10,762 nucleotides of DNA from Euperipatoides rowelli (GCA_003024985.2 PXIH01S0001053.1); one strand, 5' to 3'. Shown: positions 1 to 8,211, numbered from the stretch's first letter. Notes: generated by a model not told the origin, from the letters alone. Numbers and translations: made by a program.

Positions 1-93
1 TTTTGATGAAGGTTGCATTTACACCGAAAGCTGGTTGAATTCCTTTTTTGTTCTTTTGATGAAGGTTGCATTTACACCGAAAGCTGGTTGAAT
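1..93. repeat. Tandem repeat, 53-bp period, two copies
   Basis: A 40-base motif at 1-40 recurs without a mismatch at 54-93, with a 13-base T-rich spacer between. The first copy begins at base 1, so the array may continue upstream. Each copy contains TTGATGA, a short hairpin (AGGT...ACC, stem about 3 bp, 9-base loop) and then CCGAAAGCTGG. The layout GATGA / hairpin / GAAA recalls the hammerhead ribozyme core and a GATGAAGG...CCGAAA motif I recall near the ends of invertebrate retroelements. The first core base is T instead of C, and I cannot find a convincing stem III. It is therefore best called a tandem repeat of possible retroelement origin. No coding role is supported. Confidence 0.85.
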
Positions 94-852
94 ACCGATT
101 AGCTAGGATAGTTGTTTAAAATTATCCAAAAAACCAAATCGTAAATTTTAGAAAATGCTTAGTCTGGACTTGGTGGCCATTTTGAATTCCGGAACCGTAA
201 AGTGGAATCTAGCCGGCGTAGTTTTACCTCAGGTTTGTGTTTCTGAACTTTGTTACTTTTGTCCATGAGATAAAGAATGATACCACGATTTATACAATAG
301 GCTAGATCTACAAAATTTAATATGGGCTACTCTTTTGAAGAAATTTATAACCTACTCGAGTTGTCAAAGACAGGTTTGATATGTTTTTTTTTTAAAAAAA
401 AAGAGTAAGTTAATCTGAAAAACAATGACAGTTTGATTTTTTTTCCACTTGAAATTATAGTACGCCTATAATATTATATTTAATTAGTTACAAATTGAAA
501 TTTTGTAAAATTAATTTATTTCTTGTCATAATGTTACAGTAATGACTACTGTAAATAATGTACAGTATGAGGCCCACTGTATATTTGCTAGTTGTATATT
601 TTGAATACTAATGAATGAATACAGTATTTAATAATCCCTTACCGTTATTTTAATGATAATTAAAAATATGTAAGCTTATAGCCTAATTTTACATTAATTC
701 TTTTATAAATTTATCAAATCCTACATTTAAAATATGATTGTCTTTTAAAATTTTACTGTATCTTTTATTTGTTTCTTTCATTAAAATACTGTATATTAGA
801 AGGGCGAAATCCACTTTTACAATAAAAAAAAAATACTACTGTATTGTTTCTA
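94..852. other. Non-coding AT-rich stretch
   Basis: No gene, RNA or defined element is visible. A T10A9 self-complementary tract lies at 384-402. Between 535 and 843 there are seven TACTGTA or TACAGTA words (535, 547, 561, 620, 754, 787, 837), a density not seen elsewhere in the window. A single TAGATCTA palindrome lies at 303-310. Confidence 0.7.
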
Positions 853-1009
853 TCACTAGAGGGTGCTATTCACTACTTGTAGTAGTGTTTGTCATGAACA
901 GATTAGATTGAAATGCTCAGGGTTACTGTTAATTGTTTTTCTTTATTTTGAATGGCTTTCTTTTGAATAAATTTCTGTCTATAACACTGATAACAGTGCC
1001 CTCTAATGG
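853..1009. mobile_element. Possible short MITE with CACTAGAGGG-type inverted ends
   Basis: The left end (853-870) contains CACTAGAGGGTGCTATT. The reverse complement of the right end (992-1009) reads CCATTAGAGGGCACTGTT. The two ends are similar and inverted, 157 bp apart, which is the size and form of a miniature inverted-repeat element. A small hairpin, CACTAC/GTAGTG, lies just inside the left end (871-887). No clear target-site duplication is visible, so the boundaries are approximate. The ends also resemble the CTCF core consensus (CCACNAGRGGGCGC-like), facing each other, but similarity to a degenerate motif is weak evidence for binding. Confidence 0.4.
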
Positions 1010-1731
1010 TTTTATATTATAAAAGCTCAACTCAGTTGTTAATTCGCCCAGAAATTTATTTTTATGTAAGCTTATTGGATATGATTCTGGGATATTAGGA
1101 GGATGAGAAATATGTAGGGGAAGGTTGGTGAGGGGAGATGGGACGGAATTCTAAATAAAATTGTTCACATTTTACTCAAGCCGTTCATCTAATATCAATA
1201 TAAAATATGTTTAATTTATTAAATTTTACTTGTCCAATTTATAAACTTCATATTTAGAGCAGTATTTCGAATAAGGTTTCCAAAGTGGTAGCAAGTTGAC
1301 GTGTAGCTTTTGAAATAAAGGTAACCTATCATTGTAATATATCAAATATTAAACTAGGCCTTGTTCTAATCTTTGCTTCCTTGCATGTCAAAGTGACATC
1401 ACTGGTTGTAATGACCACATCTTGTCAGCAACCAAAAATTGAATGATTGTATGACATAGCCTAGATCTTTGAACCTCATTACAAAAACTGTGAGCACAAC
1501 AAAAAAGGGCTACCGGTAGTTAGATTTCCTCAGTTCCTGGTTAGAACAATAAAGCCTAGGCTATATTAAAACAATTTTGATTACCATTACTGTATTTAAT
1601 AAAGTCCGGATATAATAAAAAACTTGGCAACCCCTGGGATTTCTAAACAAGGTTCATTGTAGGCTATATGTTTTTTAAATAAAATTTCTCTAAAATTCAT
1701 ACAAATATGACGGACAACAGANTATAGTCCA
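1010..1731. other. Non-coding stretch with purine-rich tract
   Basis: No gene is visible. Positions 1095-1147 are strongly purine-rich on the plus strand, with several G runs. A TACCGGTA palindrome lies at 1511-1518. An isolated AAAGTCCGGATAT, close after a TACTGTA (1588-1594), could be a very degraded pogo-like end. The ambiguous base N is at 1722. Confidence 0.6.
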
Positions 1732-1760
1732 GTGAGGGTGAACCGGGGTAATTCTGATAC
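1732..1760 (+). repeat. Isolated element-end-like motif
   Basis: The segment contains GGGTGAACCGGGGTAATTC. It resembles the left end of copy B of the 1.1-kb element, which reads GGGTGAATGGGGTAATAA at 8371-8388. No matching inverted partner was found in the window. It may be a solitary or truncated end of a related family, or a chance match. A TACCGGTA palindrome follows at 1781-1788. Confidence 0.25.
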
Positions 1761-2560
1761 GAAATCACAAATTTTCCTGTTACCGGTACTTTCTTATTTC
1801 ACAATAATTGTGAACAAAACTTTTTTTTTGACTATTAGGCTACTAGTGGTATGATATAACTACGCTGTGGATGATAGCCTAATAGTACCGTTTCTCTTTA
1901 TCAAATTGTGTTATTTTAAAAATCAACATTATTTAGACTGTATACACTAGTTAGTCAAAACCTCAGCATAAATAATATGAATCAGAAGCTTTCCTTTTTA
2001 TTCTTCCCACCCCTAGGCAGGTTTAGAAATACACTGTCCTTAATTTTATGATTATTTTGTTAGGTTCCTTATAAAATTTAAATAGCTAATGGTAAAATTG
2101 AATTGCAACTGCAGGACTTGCAAAATTCACCATAATTAAATGCTAAATACCTTCATGTAAGCCACTTTTTCTTAACGTTTTTAATGCTCTAGATAGGCAA
2201 AAACAAAAAACAAATTATAGCAGCAATATTAATTTATTTGTAGCCTATATTTTTTTAACTTTTACATTGTTAGTTTGTTCATATAGTCATAGAGACAATA
2301 AGCTTAGAAGTTCTGCCTATCTTGACAATTTCGAGCTATAAGATATTCCTAATAATTCGATAAGCTTAAATCAAAAACTAGAAATTATGTGAGGAATTTT
2401 ATGATGAAATAGAGATTTTCTTTGTATTGCAGAACAAAATAGCCAATGTAATGAAAATTAATTTTTCAATAGCACATTTTTTTTGAATGGGGTGACAGCA
2501 ATTATGGATGTCAATGGTACAAAACCTGGCAGCATTGTTTTGTTTCCTTATACAGTTCAA
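1761..2560. other. Non-coding AT-rich stretch
   Basis: Apart from the TACCGGTA word at 1781-1788, I see only AT-rich unique sequence. The minus strand is open across 2399-2665, but the predicted 88-residue peptide has no recognisable domain and runs into the pogo-like fragment that follows, so it is treated as a chance frame. Confidence 0.6.
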
Positions 2561-2901
2561 GACCAAACATCCGGCTGCCAGACATCCTGACCACATGAGA
2601 ATCCGGACTAGATAGTGGCAGCCATTTTTAATAGATTCATCATAAAAACACTGCAAATAGTTCAATTATATTGCGTCTTACTGTTGTATTTTATAAATAA
2701 ACCAAAATTAAATATTTATTTTGTATGAAATAACTTCCTTTTTTAATTGTTTAATCATTTTTTTTTATTTTGAAATAAAATTTAATCTGTTAATCTCTTC
2801 TTTATTCCTTAAATTTGAATTTTTAAAGTACTGCCTGAGAATCCGGAAAATCCGGACTGACCAAATCCCCAAGCAGTCCGGAATTTTGGACTTTTACTGT
2901 A
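2561..2901 (-). mobile_element. Fragment of pogo/Tigger-like DNA transposon (end and subterminal part)
   Basis: Read on the minus strand, the fragment starts TA-CAGTAAAAGTCC (2901 leftwards), followed by TCCGGA boxes and GGATTCTCAGGCAGTA. A CAG terminus next to TA, followed by repeated TCCGGA-type boxes, is typical of pogo/Tigger-class elements, which duplicate TA on insertion. The 12-base word TGAGAATCCGGA occurs at 2596-2607 and again at 2836-2847, giving a 240-bp direct repeat. GGCTGCCA (2573-2580) and TGGCAGCC (2616-2623) form an inverted pair. No transposase motif (helix-turn-helix or DDE) is visible. The opposite end was not located. The only other candidate, near 1588-1610, is weak. 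The family assignment rests on motif resemblance. Confidence 0.45.
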
Positions 2902-4538
2902 GTAATACCTTGGATGCTGTGAATTGTTTTCAATTTTCTGCAAAATATTATTTACTTAAAAATAGCATTTGAGGTGCCCTTTCTTCCCACCAACATAATG
3001 GTTCATTAAAACATATATTCATATTTATTATTGCCTCTAGAAAGCTATAGTTAGTTAAGGTAGATAATATGCAAAGGGTTTCATGTGTATCACCGTTACA
3101 GGATAGATGGAGGGGGTGGGTATTGTCCTGGAAGCTTAGTTTATTTTTTAAATTACATAAGATTAATCTACATTACCGGTACCATTCACATTATTTATGT
3201 CAGAAAATAATTTTATTCAATAAAATTTTGTGTTATTGGCTTAAAGGTGGCACAAATATGAGCGAGATGGCATATGAGATGCCCCTTAAAAGAACTAGAC
3301 TACTGATGTCACCTTTGTTAATGTATCGTGTGAATATGAATTTGCATATTTTCATATTTCGGACTTTGAATTTTTACCATTGCCATCTCTTACAGAATTT
3401 GAATAAAATATAGACTACCGCGGAGGTGAAGTAGGATTTAGAAAAGTGTGATTTTTTTTTTTTTTCATTTTCCCCATCCCTATTAGTCATTTAATTAGAA
3501 TGATTGATGTTTTAATCTTTTCATAGGTAAGGGACAGGGGTGAGAGGAACAATTAAAATGATAGAATTGTGATATTAAAAAAAATAAATTCACACACACT
3601 GATACGAAATATTATTCAGCTCTGTTTTGCCATGTATGAAAAAGAGGATATTGTTTCCAACAATTTTGGGACAACATCTGTCTTTGACAGAAGTGAATGT
3701 TATGTGATTATCAGCTCCAGACCAAAAGTGTTAACTTGATTCTACAAACTAAATGGATCAAAACAAAACGTGTAAGCTGCAGTTTAAATTTGAACGTTAG
3801 AAACTCATGTCATCATTCTTTTTCCTCATTAATTCATTATGAGAACTAACAGCTGATAAAAAAATAAAATAAAAAAAGTCTATAATTTTAAACCAGAGCA
3901 CAACAAATGGCTAAAACATGATCTATAGAAGGTATTGACAATGTTGATGTCACTTCACAAATGCTAATTAGAGGTTTTCATTTCAAATTAAAGGTAAATT
4001 AGACGTACCCAACTGACTGCATTCTTCAAACTCTTTGAAAGAAATACTGAATCACTATATTTTTATTTTTTACAAATTAATTAAATAGTTACTGTGTTCA
4101 TACGCACAAGAGTAATTAATTTAAAAACTGGGATATTGATTAGGGTATTTAATTAACTTTAAAATGTGAAAAGAAAACTTTAATATTCTAAAGGAACATT
4201 AGATGAGATTGTGACTGGAGAAGAATGTTAGGAAATTAAGTGTGTTGTTTTAATTAAGCATAAAATGAGTGATTATTTAACATTGTATTATTTTTTGAAT
4301 ATTTTATTTGACAAAGTGTTATTTATGATTTATCATTGTTACTTTTATTATGTGTAAGAGAATAGAATTAATTTTGATTTTTGAAAGGAAATCAACTTTA
4401 AAATTACTTTAGAAAAAAAAAAAAATCCAAATGGTCTGGAAACCTAATTAACCCTTGTAAGCATTCCACGTGTTTTGAGTGAAGTTACCTTTATTTGAAT
4501 TTTAGTAACCATAGATCATGGTTGTGGATATTTATAGG
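2902..4538. other. Non-coding stretch, nothing recognised
   Basis: This is the longest part of the window without structure. A plus-strand frame at 3069-3413 could encode 114 residues, but it has no domain, no conserved pattern and biased AT-driven composition. A TACCGGTA palindrome lies at 3174-3181 and a poly(T) run at about 3451-3465. The poly(T) run followed by CCCCATCCCTATTAG looks like a splice acceptor in isolation, but no exon follows. Confidence 0.65.
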
Positions 4539-4640
4539 TAGTGATGTGGGCCTGGAATCTAGTGGGTAGGGTAAATATTTTTGGGCATTTACTTGGGTAG
4601 GCTATTTACCCCTGCCCTGGATAAATACCCCAAAACTGGG
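4539..4640 (+). mobile_element. Possible left end of a hAT-like element (outer part of a nest)
   Basis: The segment begins TAGTGATGTGGGC, close to the CAGNGATGGGC-type ends of many hAT elements. GGGTAGGGTAAATA (4564-4577) is followed by its inverse, TATTTACCCCTGCCC (4603-4617), which can form a hairpin. GGGTAGGCTATTTA (4594-4607) recurs inverted near 6830-6845. That would make 4539-6870 one element carrying insertions. From 4611 the sequence is related, without gaps, to sequence 190 bp downstream (42 of 60 bases identical for 4621-4680 against 4811-4870), an old internal duplication. No 8-bp target duplication was identified, so the class is an inference. Confidence 0.35.
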
Positions 4641-4965
4641 TATTTCCAAAATTTAAGTACTTTTAAAGCTAAATTAATTTATATGGTACTGTACATATAA
4701 CTACAGTAAACTACAGTCATTATAGAGCATAATGAATACATCAGCATAGAACAATTATGTGGGCCTACTGCATAAAGGTATTAGAGTATATTGTTAATAT
4801 TCTGCCTTGAATAACTGCTCCACAAGTGGGTATTTTAAAATCAAAAATATTTATGAAGCTAACTTCCTTTAAAAGTAGCCTATATTACGGTATGTGAAAT
4901 ATATATATATTTTTGTACTATTCTAATTTTATTTGTCATTAAAGTAGCCTATATTTTTACTATTG

Positions 4966-6074
4966 TAGAGTGGGGTAATAAGATACTGATGGGGTAATAA
5001 GAAACATAAAAAAATTCACACAGCAGTTATTATTTTCCCTAGAACCCTAGTTTGTTTTACACCTTATCTCATCTATGGTTGTTTATAAAAAAATAATTAA
5101 ATTGCTACCTTGGAATTAAAAGTACTGTAAATATAAATTTGTTTCTTATTACCCCAGGTAACTGTACCCTATAACCCCGCTTGGGGTAATAAGAAATATG
5201 CCTGATATTTCCATATGGCTGCTTGTTAAAAATTAAATGGTGTGATAGGATTCACCTCCTAAGTAGCCTATATATATATTATTATAACCCCAATTTTTTT
5301 CAGACTTTTTTTTTTACAGACTACTGAATATCAGGTCAAATAAGTTAAACACTGAAGGTTTTACACATACGTTTATTACTTACAAAGTGATGAATAAGAC
5401 CATTACATATTTGTCTTATAACATAAAAAATTGTTGGAAATACTTGTTTTAGATAATTTGATTGAGAAAAACTTAAAAAAATTTGAACAGTGTTTACACT
5501 TATTTCTGCAACCATTAAGCAGATTGCGTAAGATAACGTGAATTAATAGGAAAAAAGAAACTACACTTATTTACAACACACAAGTCTAAACCCTTTTTTA
5601 ACATCATCTTGGCATTTTTTTTACACTTTTACTTCATTCTGAAATGAAATGACTTCAGGTAAAAATTAATAAAAAAAAAAAAATTGTGTTTCTTATTACC
5701 CCACAGCTCTTGAAAAATTGGATAATAAGAAACAGGATATTTTCCTGAAAAATGTCAATAGCAGAAAAACAAAAATACCATTTCAAAGCCCAGTTAATCA
5801 ATAAAAAGTCCACAATTCTTTTTTTTTTTAAAACGCATAAGCATAGTCAGGATAAAAAAACTATTTTGATGAAAACACTACTTTGGGTCGATAAAGTTTT
5901 TGGTAGGATAATTTTGTAACAAGGTCATTTTATACCTATTACCAATTTAACAGGTTGTAGGGGATAAGTTCTGGTTTCTTATAGAATTTTTCCAGATTTT
6001 TAGACCTATAAACAAAAATAACAAAAAAAAATGTATCTTATTACCCCTGGTTCTTATTATCCCATTCTCCCCTA
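4966..6074 (+). mobile_element. Non-autonomous GGGGTAATAAG element, copy A
   Basis: About 1.1 kb, ending in imperfect inverted repeats: TAGAGTGGGGTAATAAG on the left and the complement of TAGGGGAGAATGGGATAAT on the right. TA lies at each outer edge, consistent with a TA target duplication. The motif GGGGTAATAAG occurs direct at 4972 and 4991, inverted at 5145-5155, direct at 5183-5193, inverted at 5692-5702, degenerate direct at 5720-5729, inverted at 6037-6047 and at about 6053-6063. The element therefore reads as three abutting units (4972-5155, 5183-5702, 5720-6063), each with inverted ends. There is no transposase reading frame. It matches copy B (8367-9567) along its whole length in the same orientation, with many small insertions and deletions. 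It presumably moved using another element's transposase; the superfamily is unknown. Confidence 0.8.
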
Positions 6075-6119
6075 TATAAGTTTATTTTCTTGATATTTTA
6101 AAGTGGAAACATAAATACT

Positions 6120-6790
6120 GGGGCGCCGTTGGCAGCCATTGTTTTGTGATGTATAGAAATTTCTATTTCTATATGTCTTTTTGACTTGGATAATGGATCG
6201 TAGGTTGGCTTTTTGCTTGAAATTTGATCTTTTCAACTATGTGTCTGATTATTTGGCAGTGGATCTTGGATTAAGGCACAAATGCTATAATATACATTTG
6301 GGAACTTCGTCTGTCTAGGCCCTTTAGCAGCAGCAATGGTGAAAATTATGGTTCAATTTGACAGCTATTTCTGTTATATCTGTGATCCTGTCATTCTAAT
6401 GTTTTCACTTGTTTTTATTATTTTTAATCTTACTTTGTTAAGGCTGGAAGTTCTGCCTTTTTACTGTCTGGAGTTTCCTTCGAACATTTGAATAGTAACG
6501 TGAATTACGATCATGCGGTGGATCAGCGAATTACGCTGTCTTTGACTTTTTGTGATTTATACCAGACTGATCAATTACATCTTTTCATAGACGTTTCTTA
6601 TCAACTGCTATAAGAAGACGGTGATTCAAAGGAACTCTATTTAATTTATTTATTATTTATTTACTTGTACATATATTTTTTATTTATCTTTTACCAATCA
6701 AATTTTTAGTTTTACTATGTAAATAAATGCCACATCCTTCGGGGCTAGGCCTTTATATTAATTCGTACTTTCATTGTTGAATAAATATAC
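6120..6790 (+). mobile_element. LINE 3'-end-like or 3'UTR-like segment, no intact gene
   Basis: This stretch has more G and C than its surroundings. It starts with GGGCGCCGTTGGCAGCC and ends with two AATAAA signals (6722-6727 and 6780-6785). The first is followed by CCACATCCTTCGGGGCTAGG, which can fold into a CCTTCGGGG-type hairpin like those near the 3' ends of CR1/L2-group retroelements. Three short open frames overlap in different phases: ATG 6193 to stop 6318 (41 residues), ATG 6336 to stop 6491 (51 residues, with a hydrophobic centre), and an open stretch 6428-6613 with no ATG upstream. None matches a family I recognise. It could be the 3' part of a decayed LINE, a retrocopy of a 3'UTR, or a terminal exon of an unknown transcript. 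A perfect 14-base palindrome, ATAGAAATTTCTAT, lies at 6153-6166. Confidence 0.35.
6722..6785 (+). promoter_or_regulatory. Paired polyadenylation signals (AATAAA)
   Basis: AATAAA occurs at 6722-6727 and 6780-6785, downstream of a T-rich stretch. In AT-rich DNA this hexamer is common by chance. The pair is noted only because it ends the less AT-rich segment described at 6120-6790. Confidence 0.3.
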
Positions 6791-6814
6791 CTGAAATATA
6801 GCCTGTATATAATA

Positions 6815-6870
6815 TATTTACCCCTAAAATTAAATAGCCTACCCGGGTATTTTACAATACTATAGGTATT
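6815..6870 (-). mobile_element. Possible right end of the outer hAT-like nest
   Basis: The reverse complement contains CCCGGGTAGGCTATTTA followed by GGGGTAAATA. It shares the 14-base word GGGTAGGCTATTTA with 4594-4607 in opposite orientation, and the GGRTAAATA that follows in both. This fits inverted terminal regions of one element, now separated by about 2.2 kb because copy A and the 6120-6790 segment lie between them. A terminal sequence complementary to the TAGTGATG at 4539 was not found, so the right boundary is undefined. Confidence 0.3.
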
Positions 6871-7696
6871 TCTAAATTCACTTCAAGTAGGCTAGTAGGC
6901 CTACTGTAAACTTGCTGATAAATATTTTTTTTTCATGCCCTAAAATAAGTAATGATAAATTTAAAAGACCAAACTGTCTGCAGACCCCACCCACAAATCT
7001 CAAGGCAACTTTGTTTCTCCCTCCATGAAATTTCAAAATCAAGTGAGTTAGCCTAAATAGAGAATCAGGTAAGGTATCACCAAAATCATATGATTGGCAT
7101 GCTTCAATGTAAGAATGAACTAAAGGTTTACAAACTCATAATTTCCTAGTGATAGGCTTACATTGCATTCAGACTACTTTTGACACGAGGGAGAGCAAAT
7201 TGTAAATATAGGGACCCGAGTTCATCAACGGTAAATTGCCAGTTTTTGAGGTGGAAAACGCTGGACATGAATCAAATAATTTTATTTTGATAAGATTTTT
7301 TTTATTATTATTTTGTCTGTTTGAACGTTAAAATTTGAATGCCAAGATAACTTTACAAAAAATCTAGGGTTACACTTATAACCACCCTCTAGTAAGAGTA
7401 GATGTAACTACTCTTTTGGAGACTTAACTTTGCACTCTCTACTTCCCTCTTGTAGACTATTCTTTTTTATAGTTTTCATACTTGCCAACCAAAAAAAATA
7501 ATTAATGTTATTTTTTTTTAAAAATATACTGTAGCCTAATATTTTTCATTTCGAGAGAAAGCTATTTATTTAGTCAATTAATTTTCAAACAACACTACAT
7601 TTTTTCTTGACTTTCCTTATTATTATTATTATTTCCTAGAATTCCATCACCAAATCCTCCATATAGTGTTTTCAGAACAAATTATTGGTTCCTATT
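6871..7696. other. Non-coding stretch with small hairpin and (TTA)n tract
   Basis: No gene is visible. A TAGGCCTA palindrome at 6896-6903 runs directly into TACTGTA (6902-6908). AAGAGTAG (7394-7401) and CTACTCTT (7408-7415) form a perfect 8-bp stem with a 6-base loop, next to CCCTCTAGT, the same motif as the ends of the 853-1009 element. A (TTA)n microsatellite lies at about 7617-7633. Confidence 0.6.
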
Positions 7697-7825
7697 CTGG
7701 CCATGACATAACCTACTGTACATATTGTGAGTCCTGGATCGACTCCCAATGGACTTAAGTTTTGGTCCCTTGGGAGTCGATTCAGGCCTCCCAATATAGC
7801 CTACAGTAAGTTATGTCATGGCCAG
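7697..7825. repeat. Long inverted repeat (fold-back), about 52-bp arms
   Basis: The left arm (7697-7748) and the reverse complement of the right arm (7771-7825) match over almost their whole length. Both begin CTGGCCATGACATAAC and end ATCGACTCCCA, with a loop of about 22 bases between. The main length difference is in the middle: the left arm reads TGTACATATTG where the right reads TGTAGGCTATATTG. The form fits a fold-back MITE. GATCGACTC in the left arm happens to fit the RNA polymerase III B-box consensus, but no A-box is found at the right distance. Confidence 0.85.
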
Positions 7826-7985
7826 GTTAGTCCTTGATTTCACCTCACGACCAACATGCTAGATCTGACAATCAATAGGGCCTACTTCTTATTTTATCCT
7901 TTCCATTTAATGAAAATGGTTTAATTAAAAGATAAATTGCTGCAATTGGGAGTAGGATAAGGTGAAATGTAACTATCTCATCTGT

Positions 7986-8065
7986 ATTCCATTAAAATCC
8001 TAATCAGTTTCCTCTTCCTTCTATGGTATGGGAAAGAAGAGGAAACTGATTAGGAGTAATGGAAT
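7986..8065. repeat. Inverted repeat with 35-nt arms and short loop
   Basis: The arms are 7986-8020 and 8031-8065, with a 10-base centre. TCCTAATCAGTTTCCTCTTC (7998-8017) is perfectly complementary to 8034-8053. Outside it ATTCCATTA pairs again after a small asymmetric bulge. A transcript would fold into a hairpin of about 80 nt, within the size range of animal pre-miRNAs. It lies only 160 bp from the fold-back at 7697-7825, so a MITE origin is equally or more likely. Just outside the arms the left side reads CTGTATTCC and the right side, complemented, CTGTAGGCCTATTCC. Confidence 0.85.
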
Positions 8066-8211
8066 AGGCCTACAGCTAGTTAAAGTTTTTTAGCCTAATT
8101 ACTTGTAATTTAAAAAAAAAGTAGGCCTAGGCCTACACTTTCTTTTTTTTTTTTTTAATAGCCAATTTTACTTTTTCACAGTTAATTTTTTTTTCAAAAA
8201 AAGTAGGCCTA
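8065..8211. repeat. Cluster of TAGGCCTA palindromes
   Basis: Exact TAGGCCTA words lie at 8065-8072, 8122-8129, 8128-8135 (overlapping the previous one) and 8204-8211. Single-base variants (TAGCCTA, TAAGCCTA) lie between and after them. Poly(A) at 8112-8120 and poly(T) at 8143-8156 flank the double copy. The remainder up to 8366 is AT-rich and without a gene. Confidence 0.9.

Noticed and set aside
1-93. Functional hammerhead ribozyme
   Set aside because: The conserved first C of the core is T, stem II is shifted by one base, and no stem III with an acceptable cleavage nucleotide is seen. Reported only as a resemblance.
1-93. CRISPR array
   Set aside because: Only two repeat units with a 13-base T-rich spacer, in a clearly eukaryotic setting.
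1095-1147. G-quadruplex
   Set aside because: Purine-rich, but it does not have four runs of three or more G within normal loop lengths.
2399-2665. Minus-strand open frame of 88 residues
   Set aside because: No domain, no conserved motif, and it runs through pogo-like TCCGGA repeat sequence. The length is unremarkable for chance on one strand of a 10-kb window.
2721-2972. Plus-strand open frame of 83 residues
   Set aside because: Rich in F, L, I and K as expected from poly(T)/poly(A) sequence, and it crosses the end of the pogo-like element.
3069-3413. Plus-strand open frame of 114 residues
   Set aside because: It is the longest frame, but no family is recognisable, the start context is arbitrary, and there are no flanking exon or promoter signals. 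Comparative data would be needed to revive it.
3451-3490. Splice acceptor (poly-pyrimidine tract before TATTAG)
   Set aside because: No open exon follows, and such tracts are frequent in this T-rich sequence.
7617-7633. Regulatory meaning of the (TTA)n tract
   Set aside because: An ordinary short microsatellite in AT-rich DNA.
7720-7760. RNA polymerase III promoter (B-box-like GATCGACTC)
   Set aside because: No A-box at the proper distance; the word is part of the fold-back stem and the other arm does not keep it exactly.
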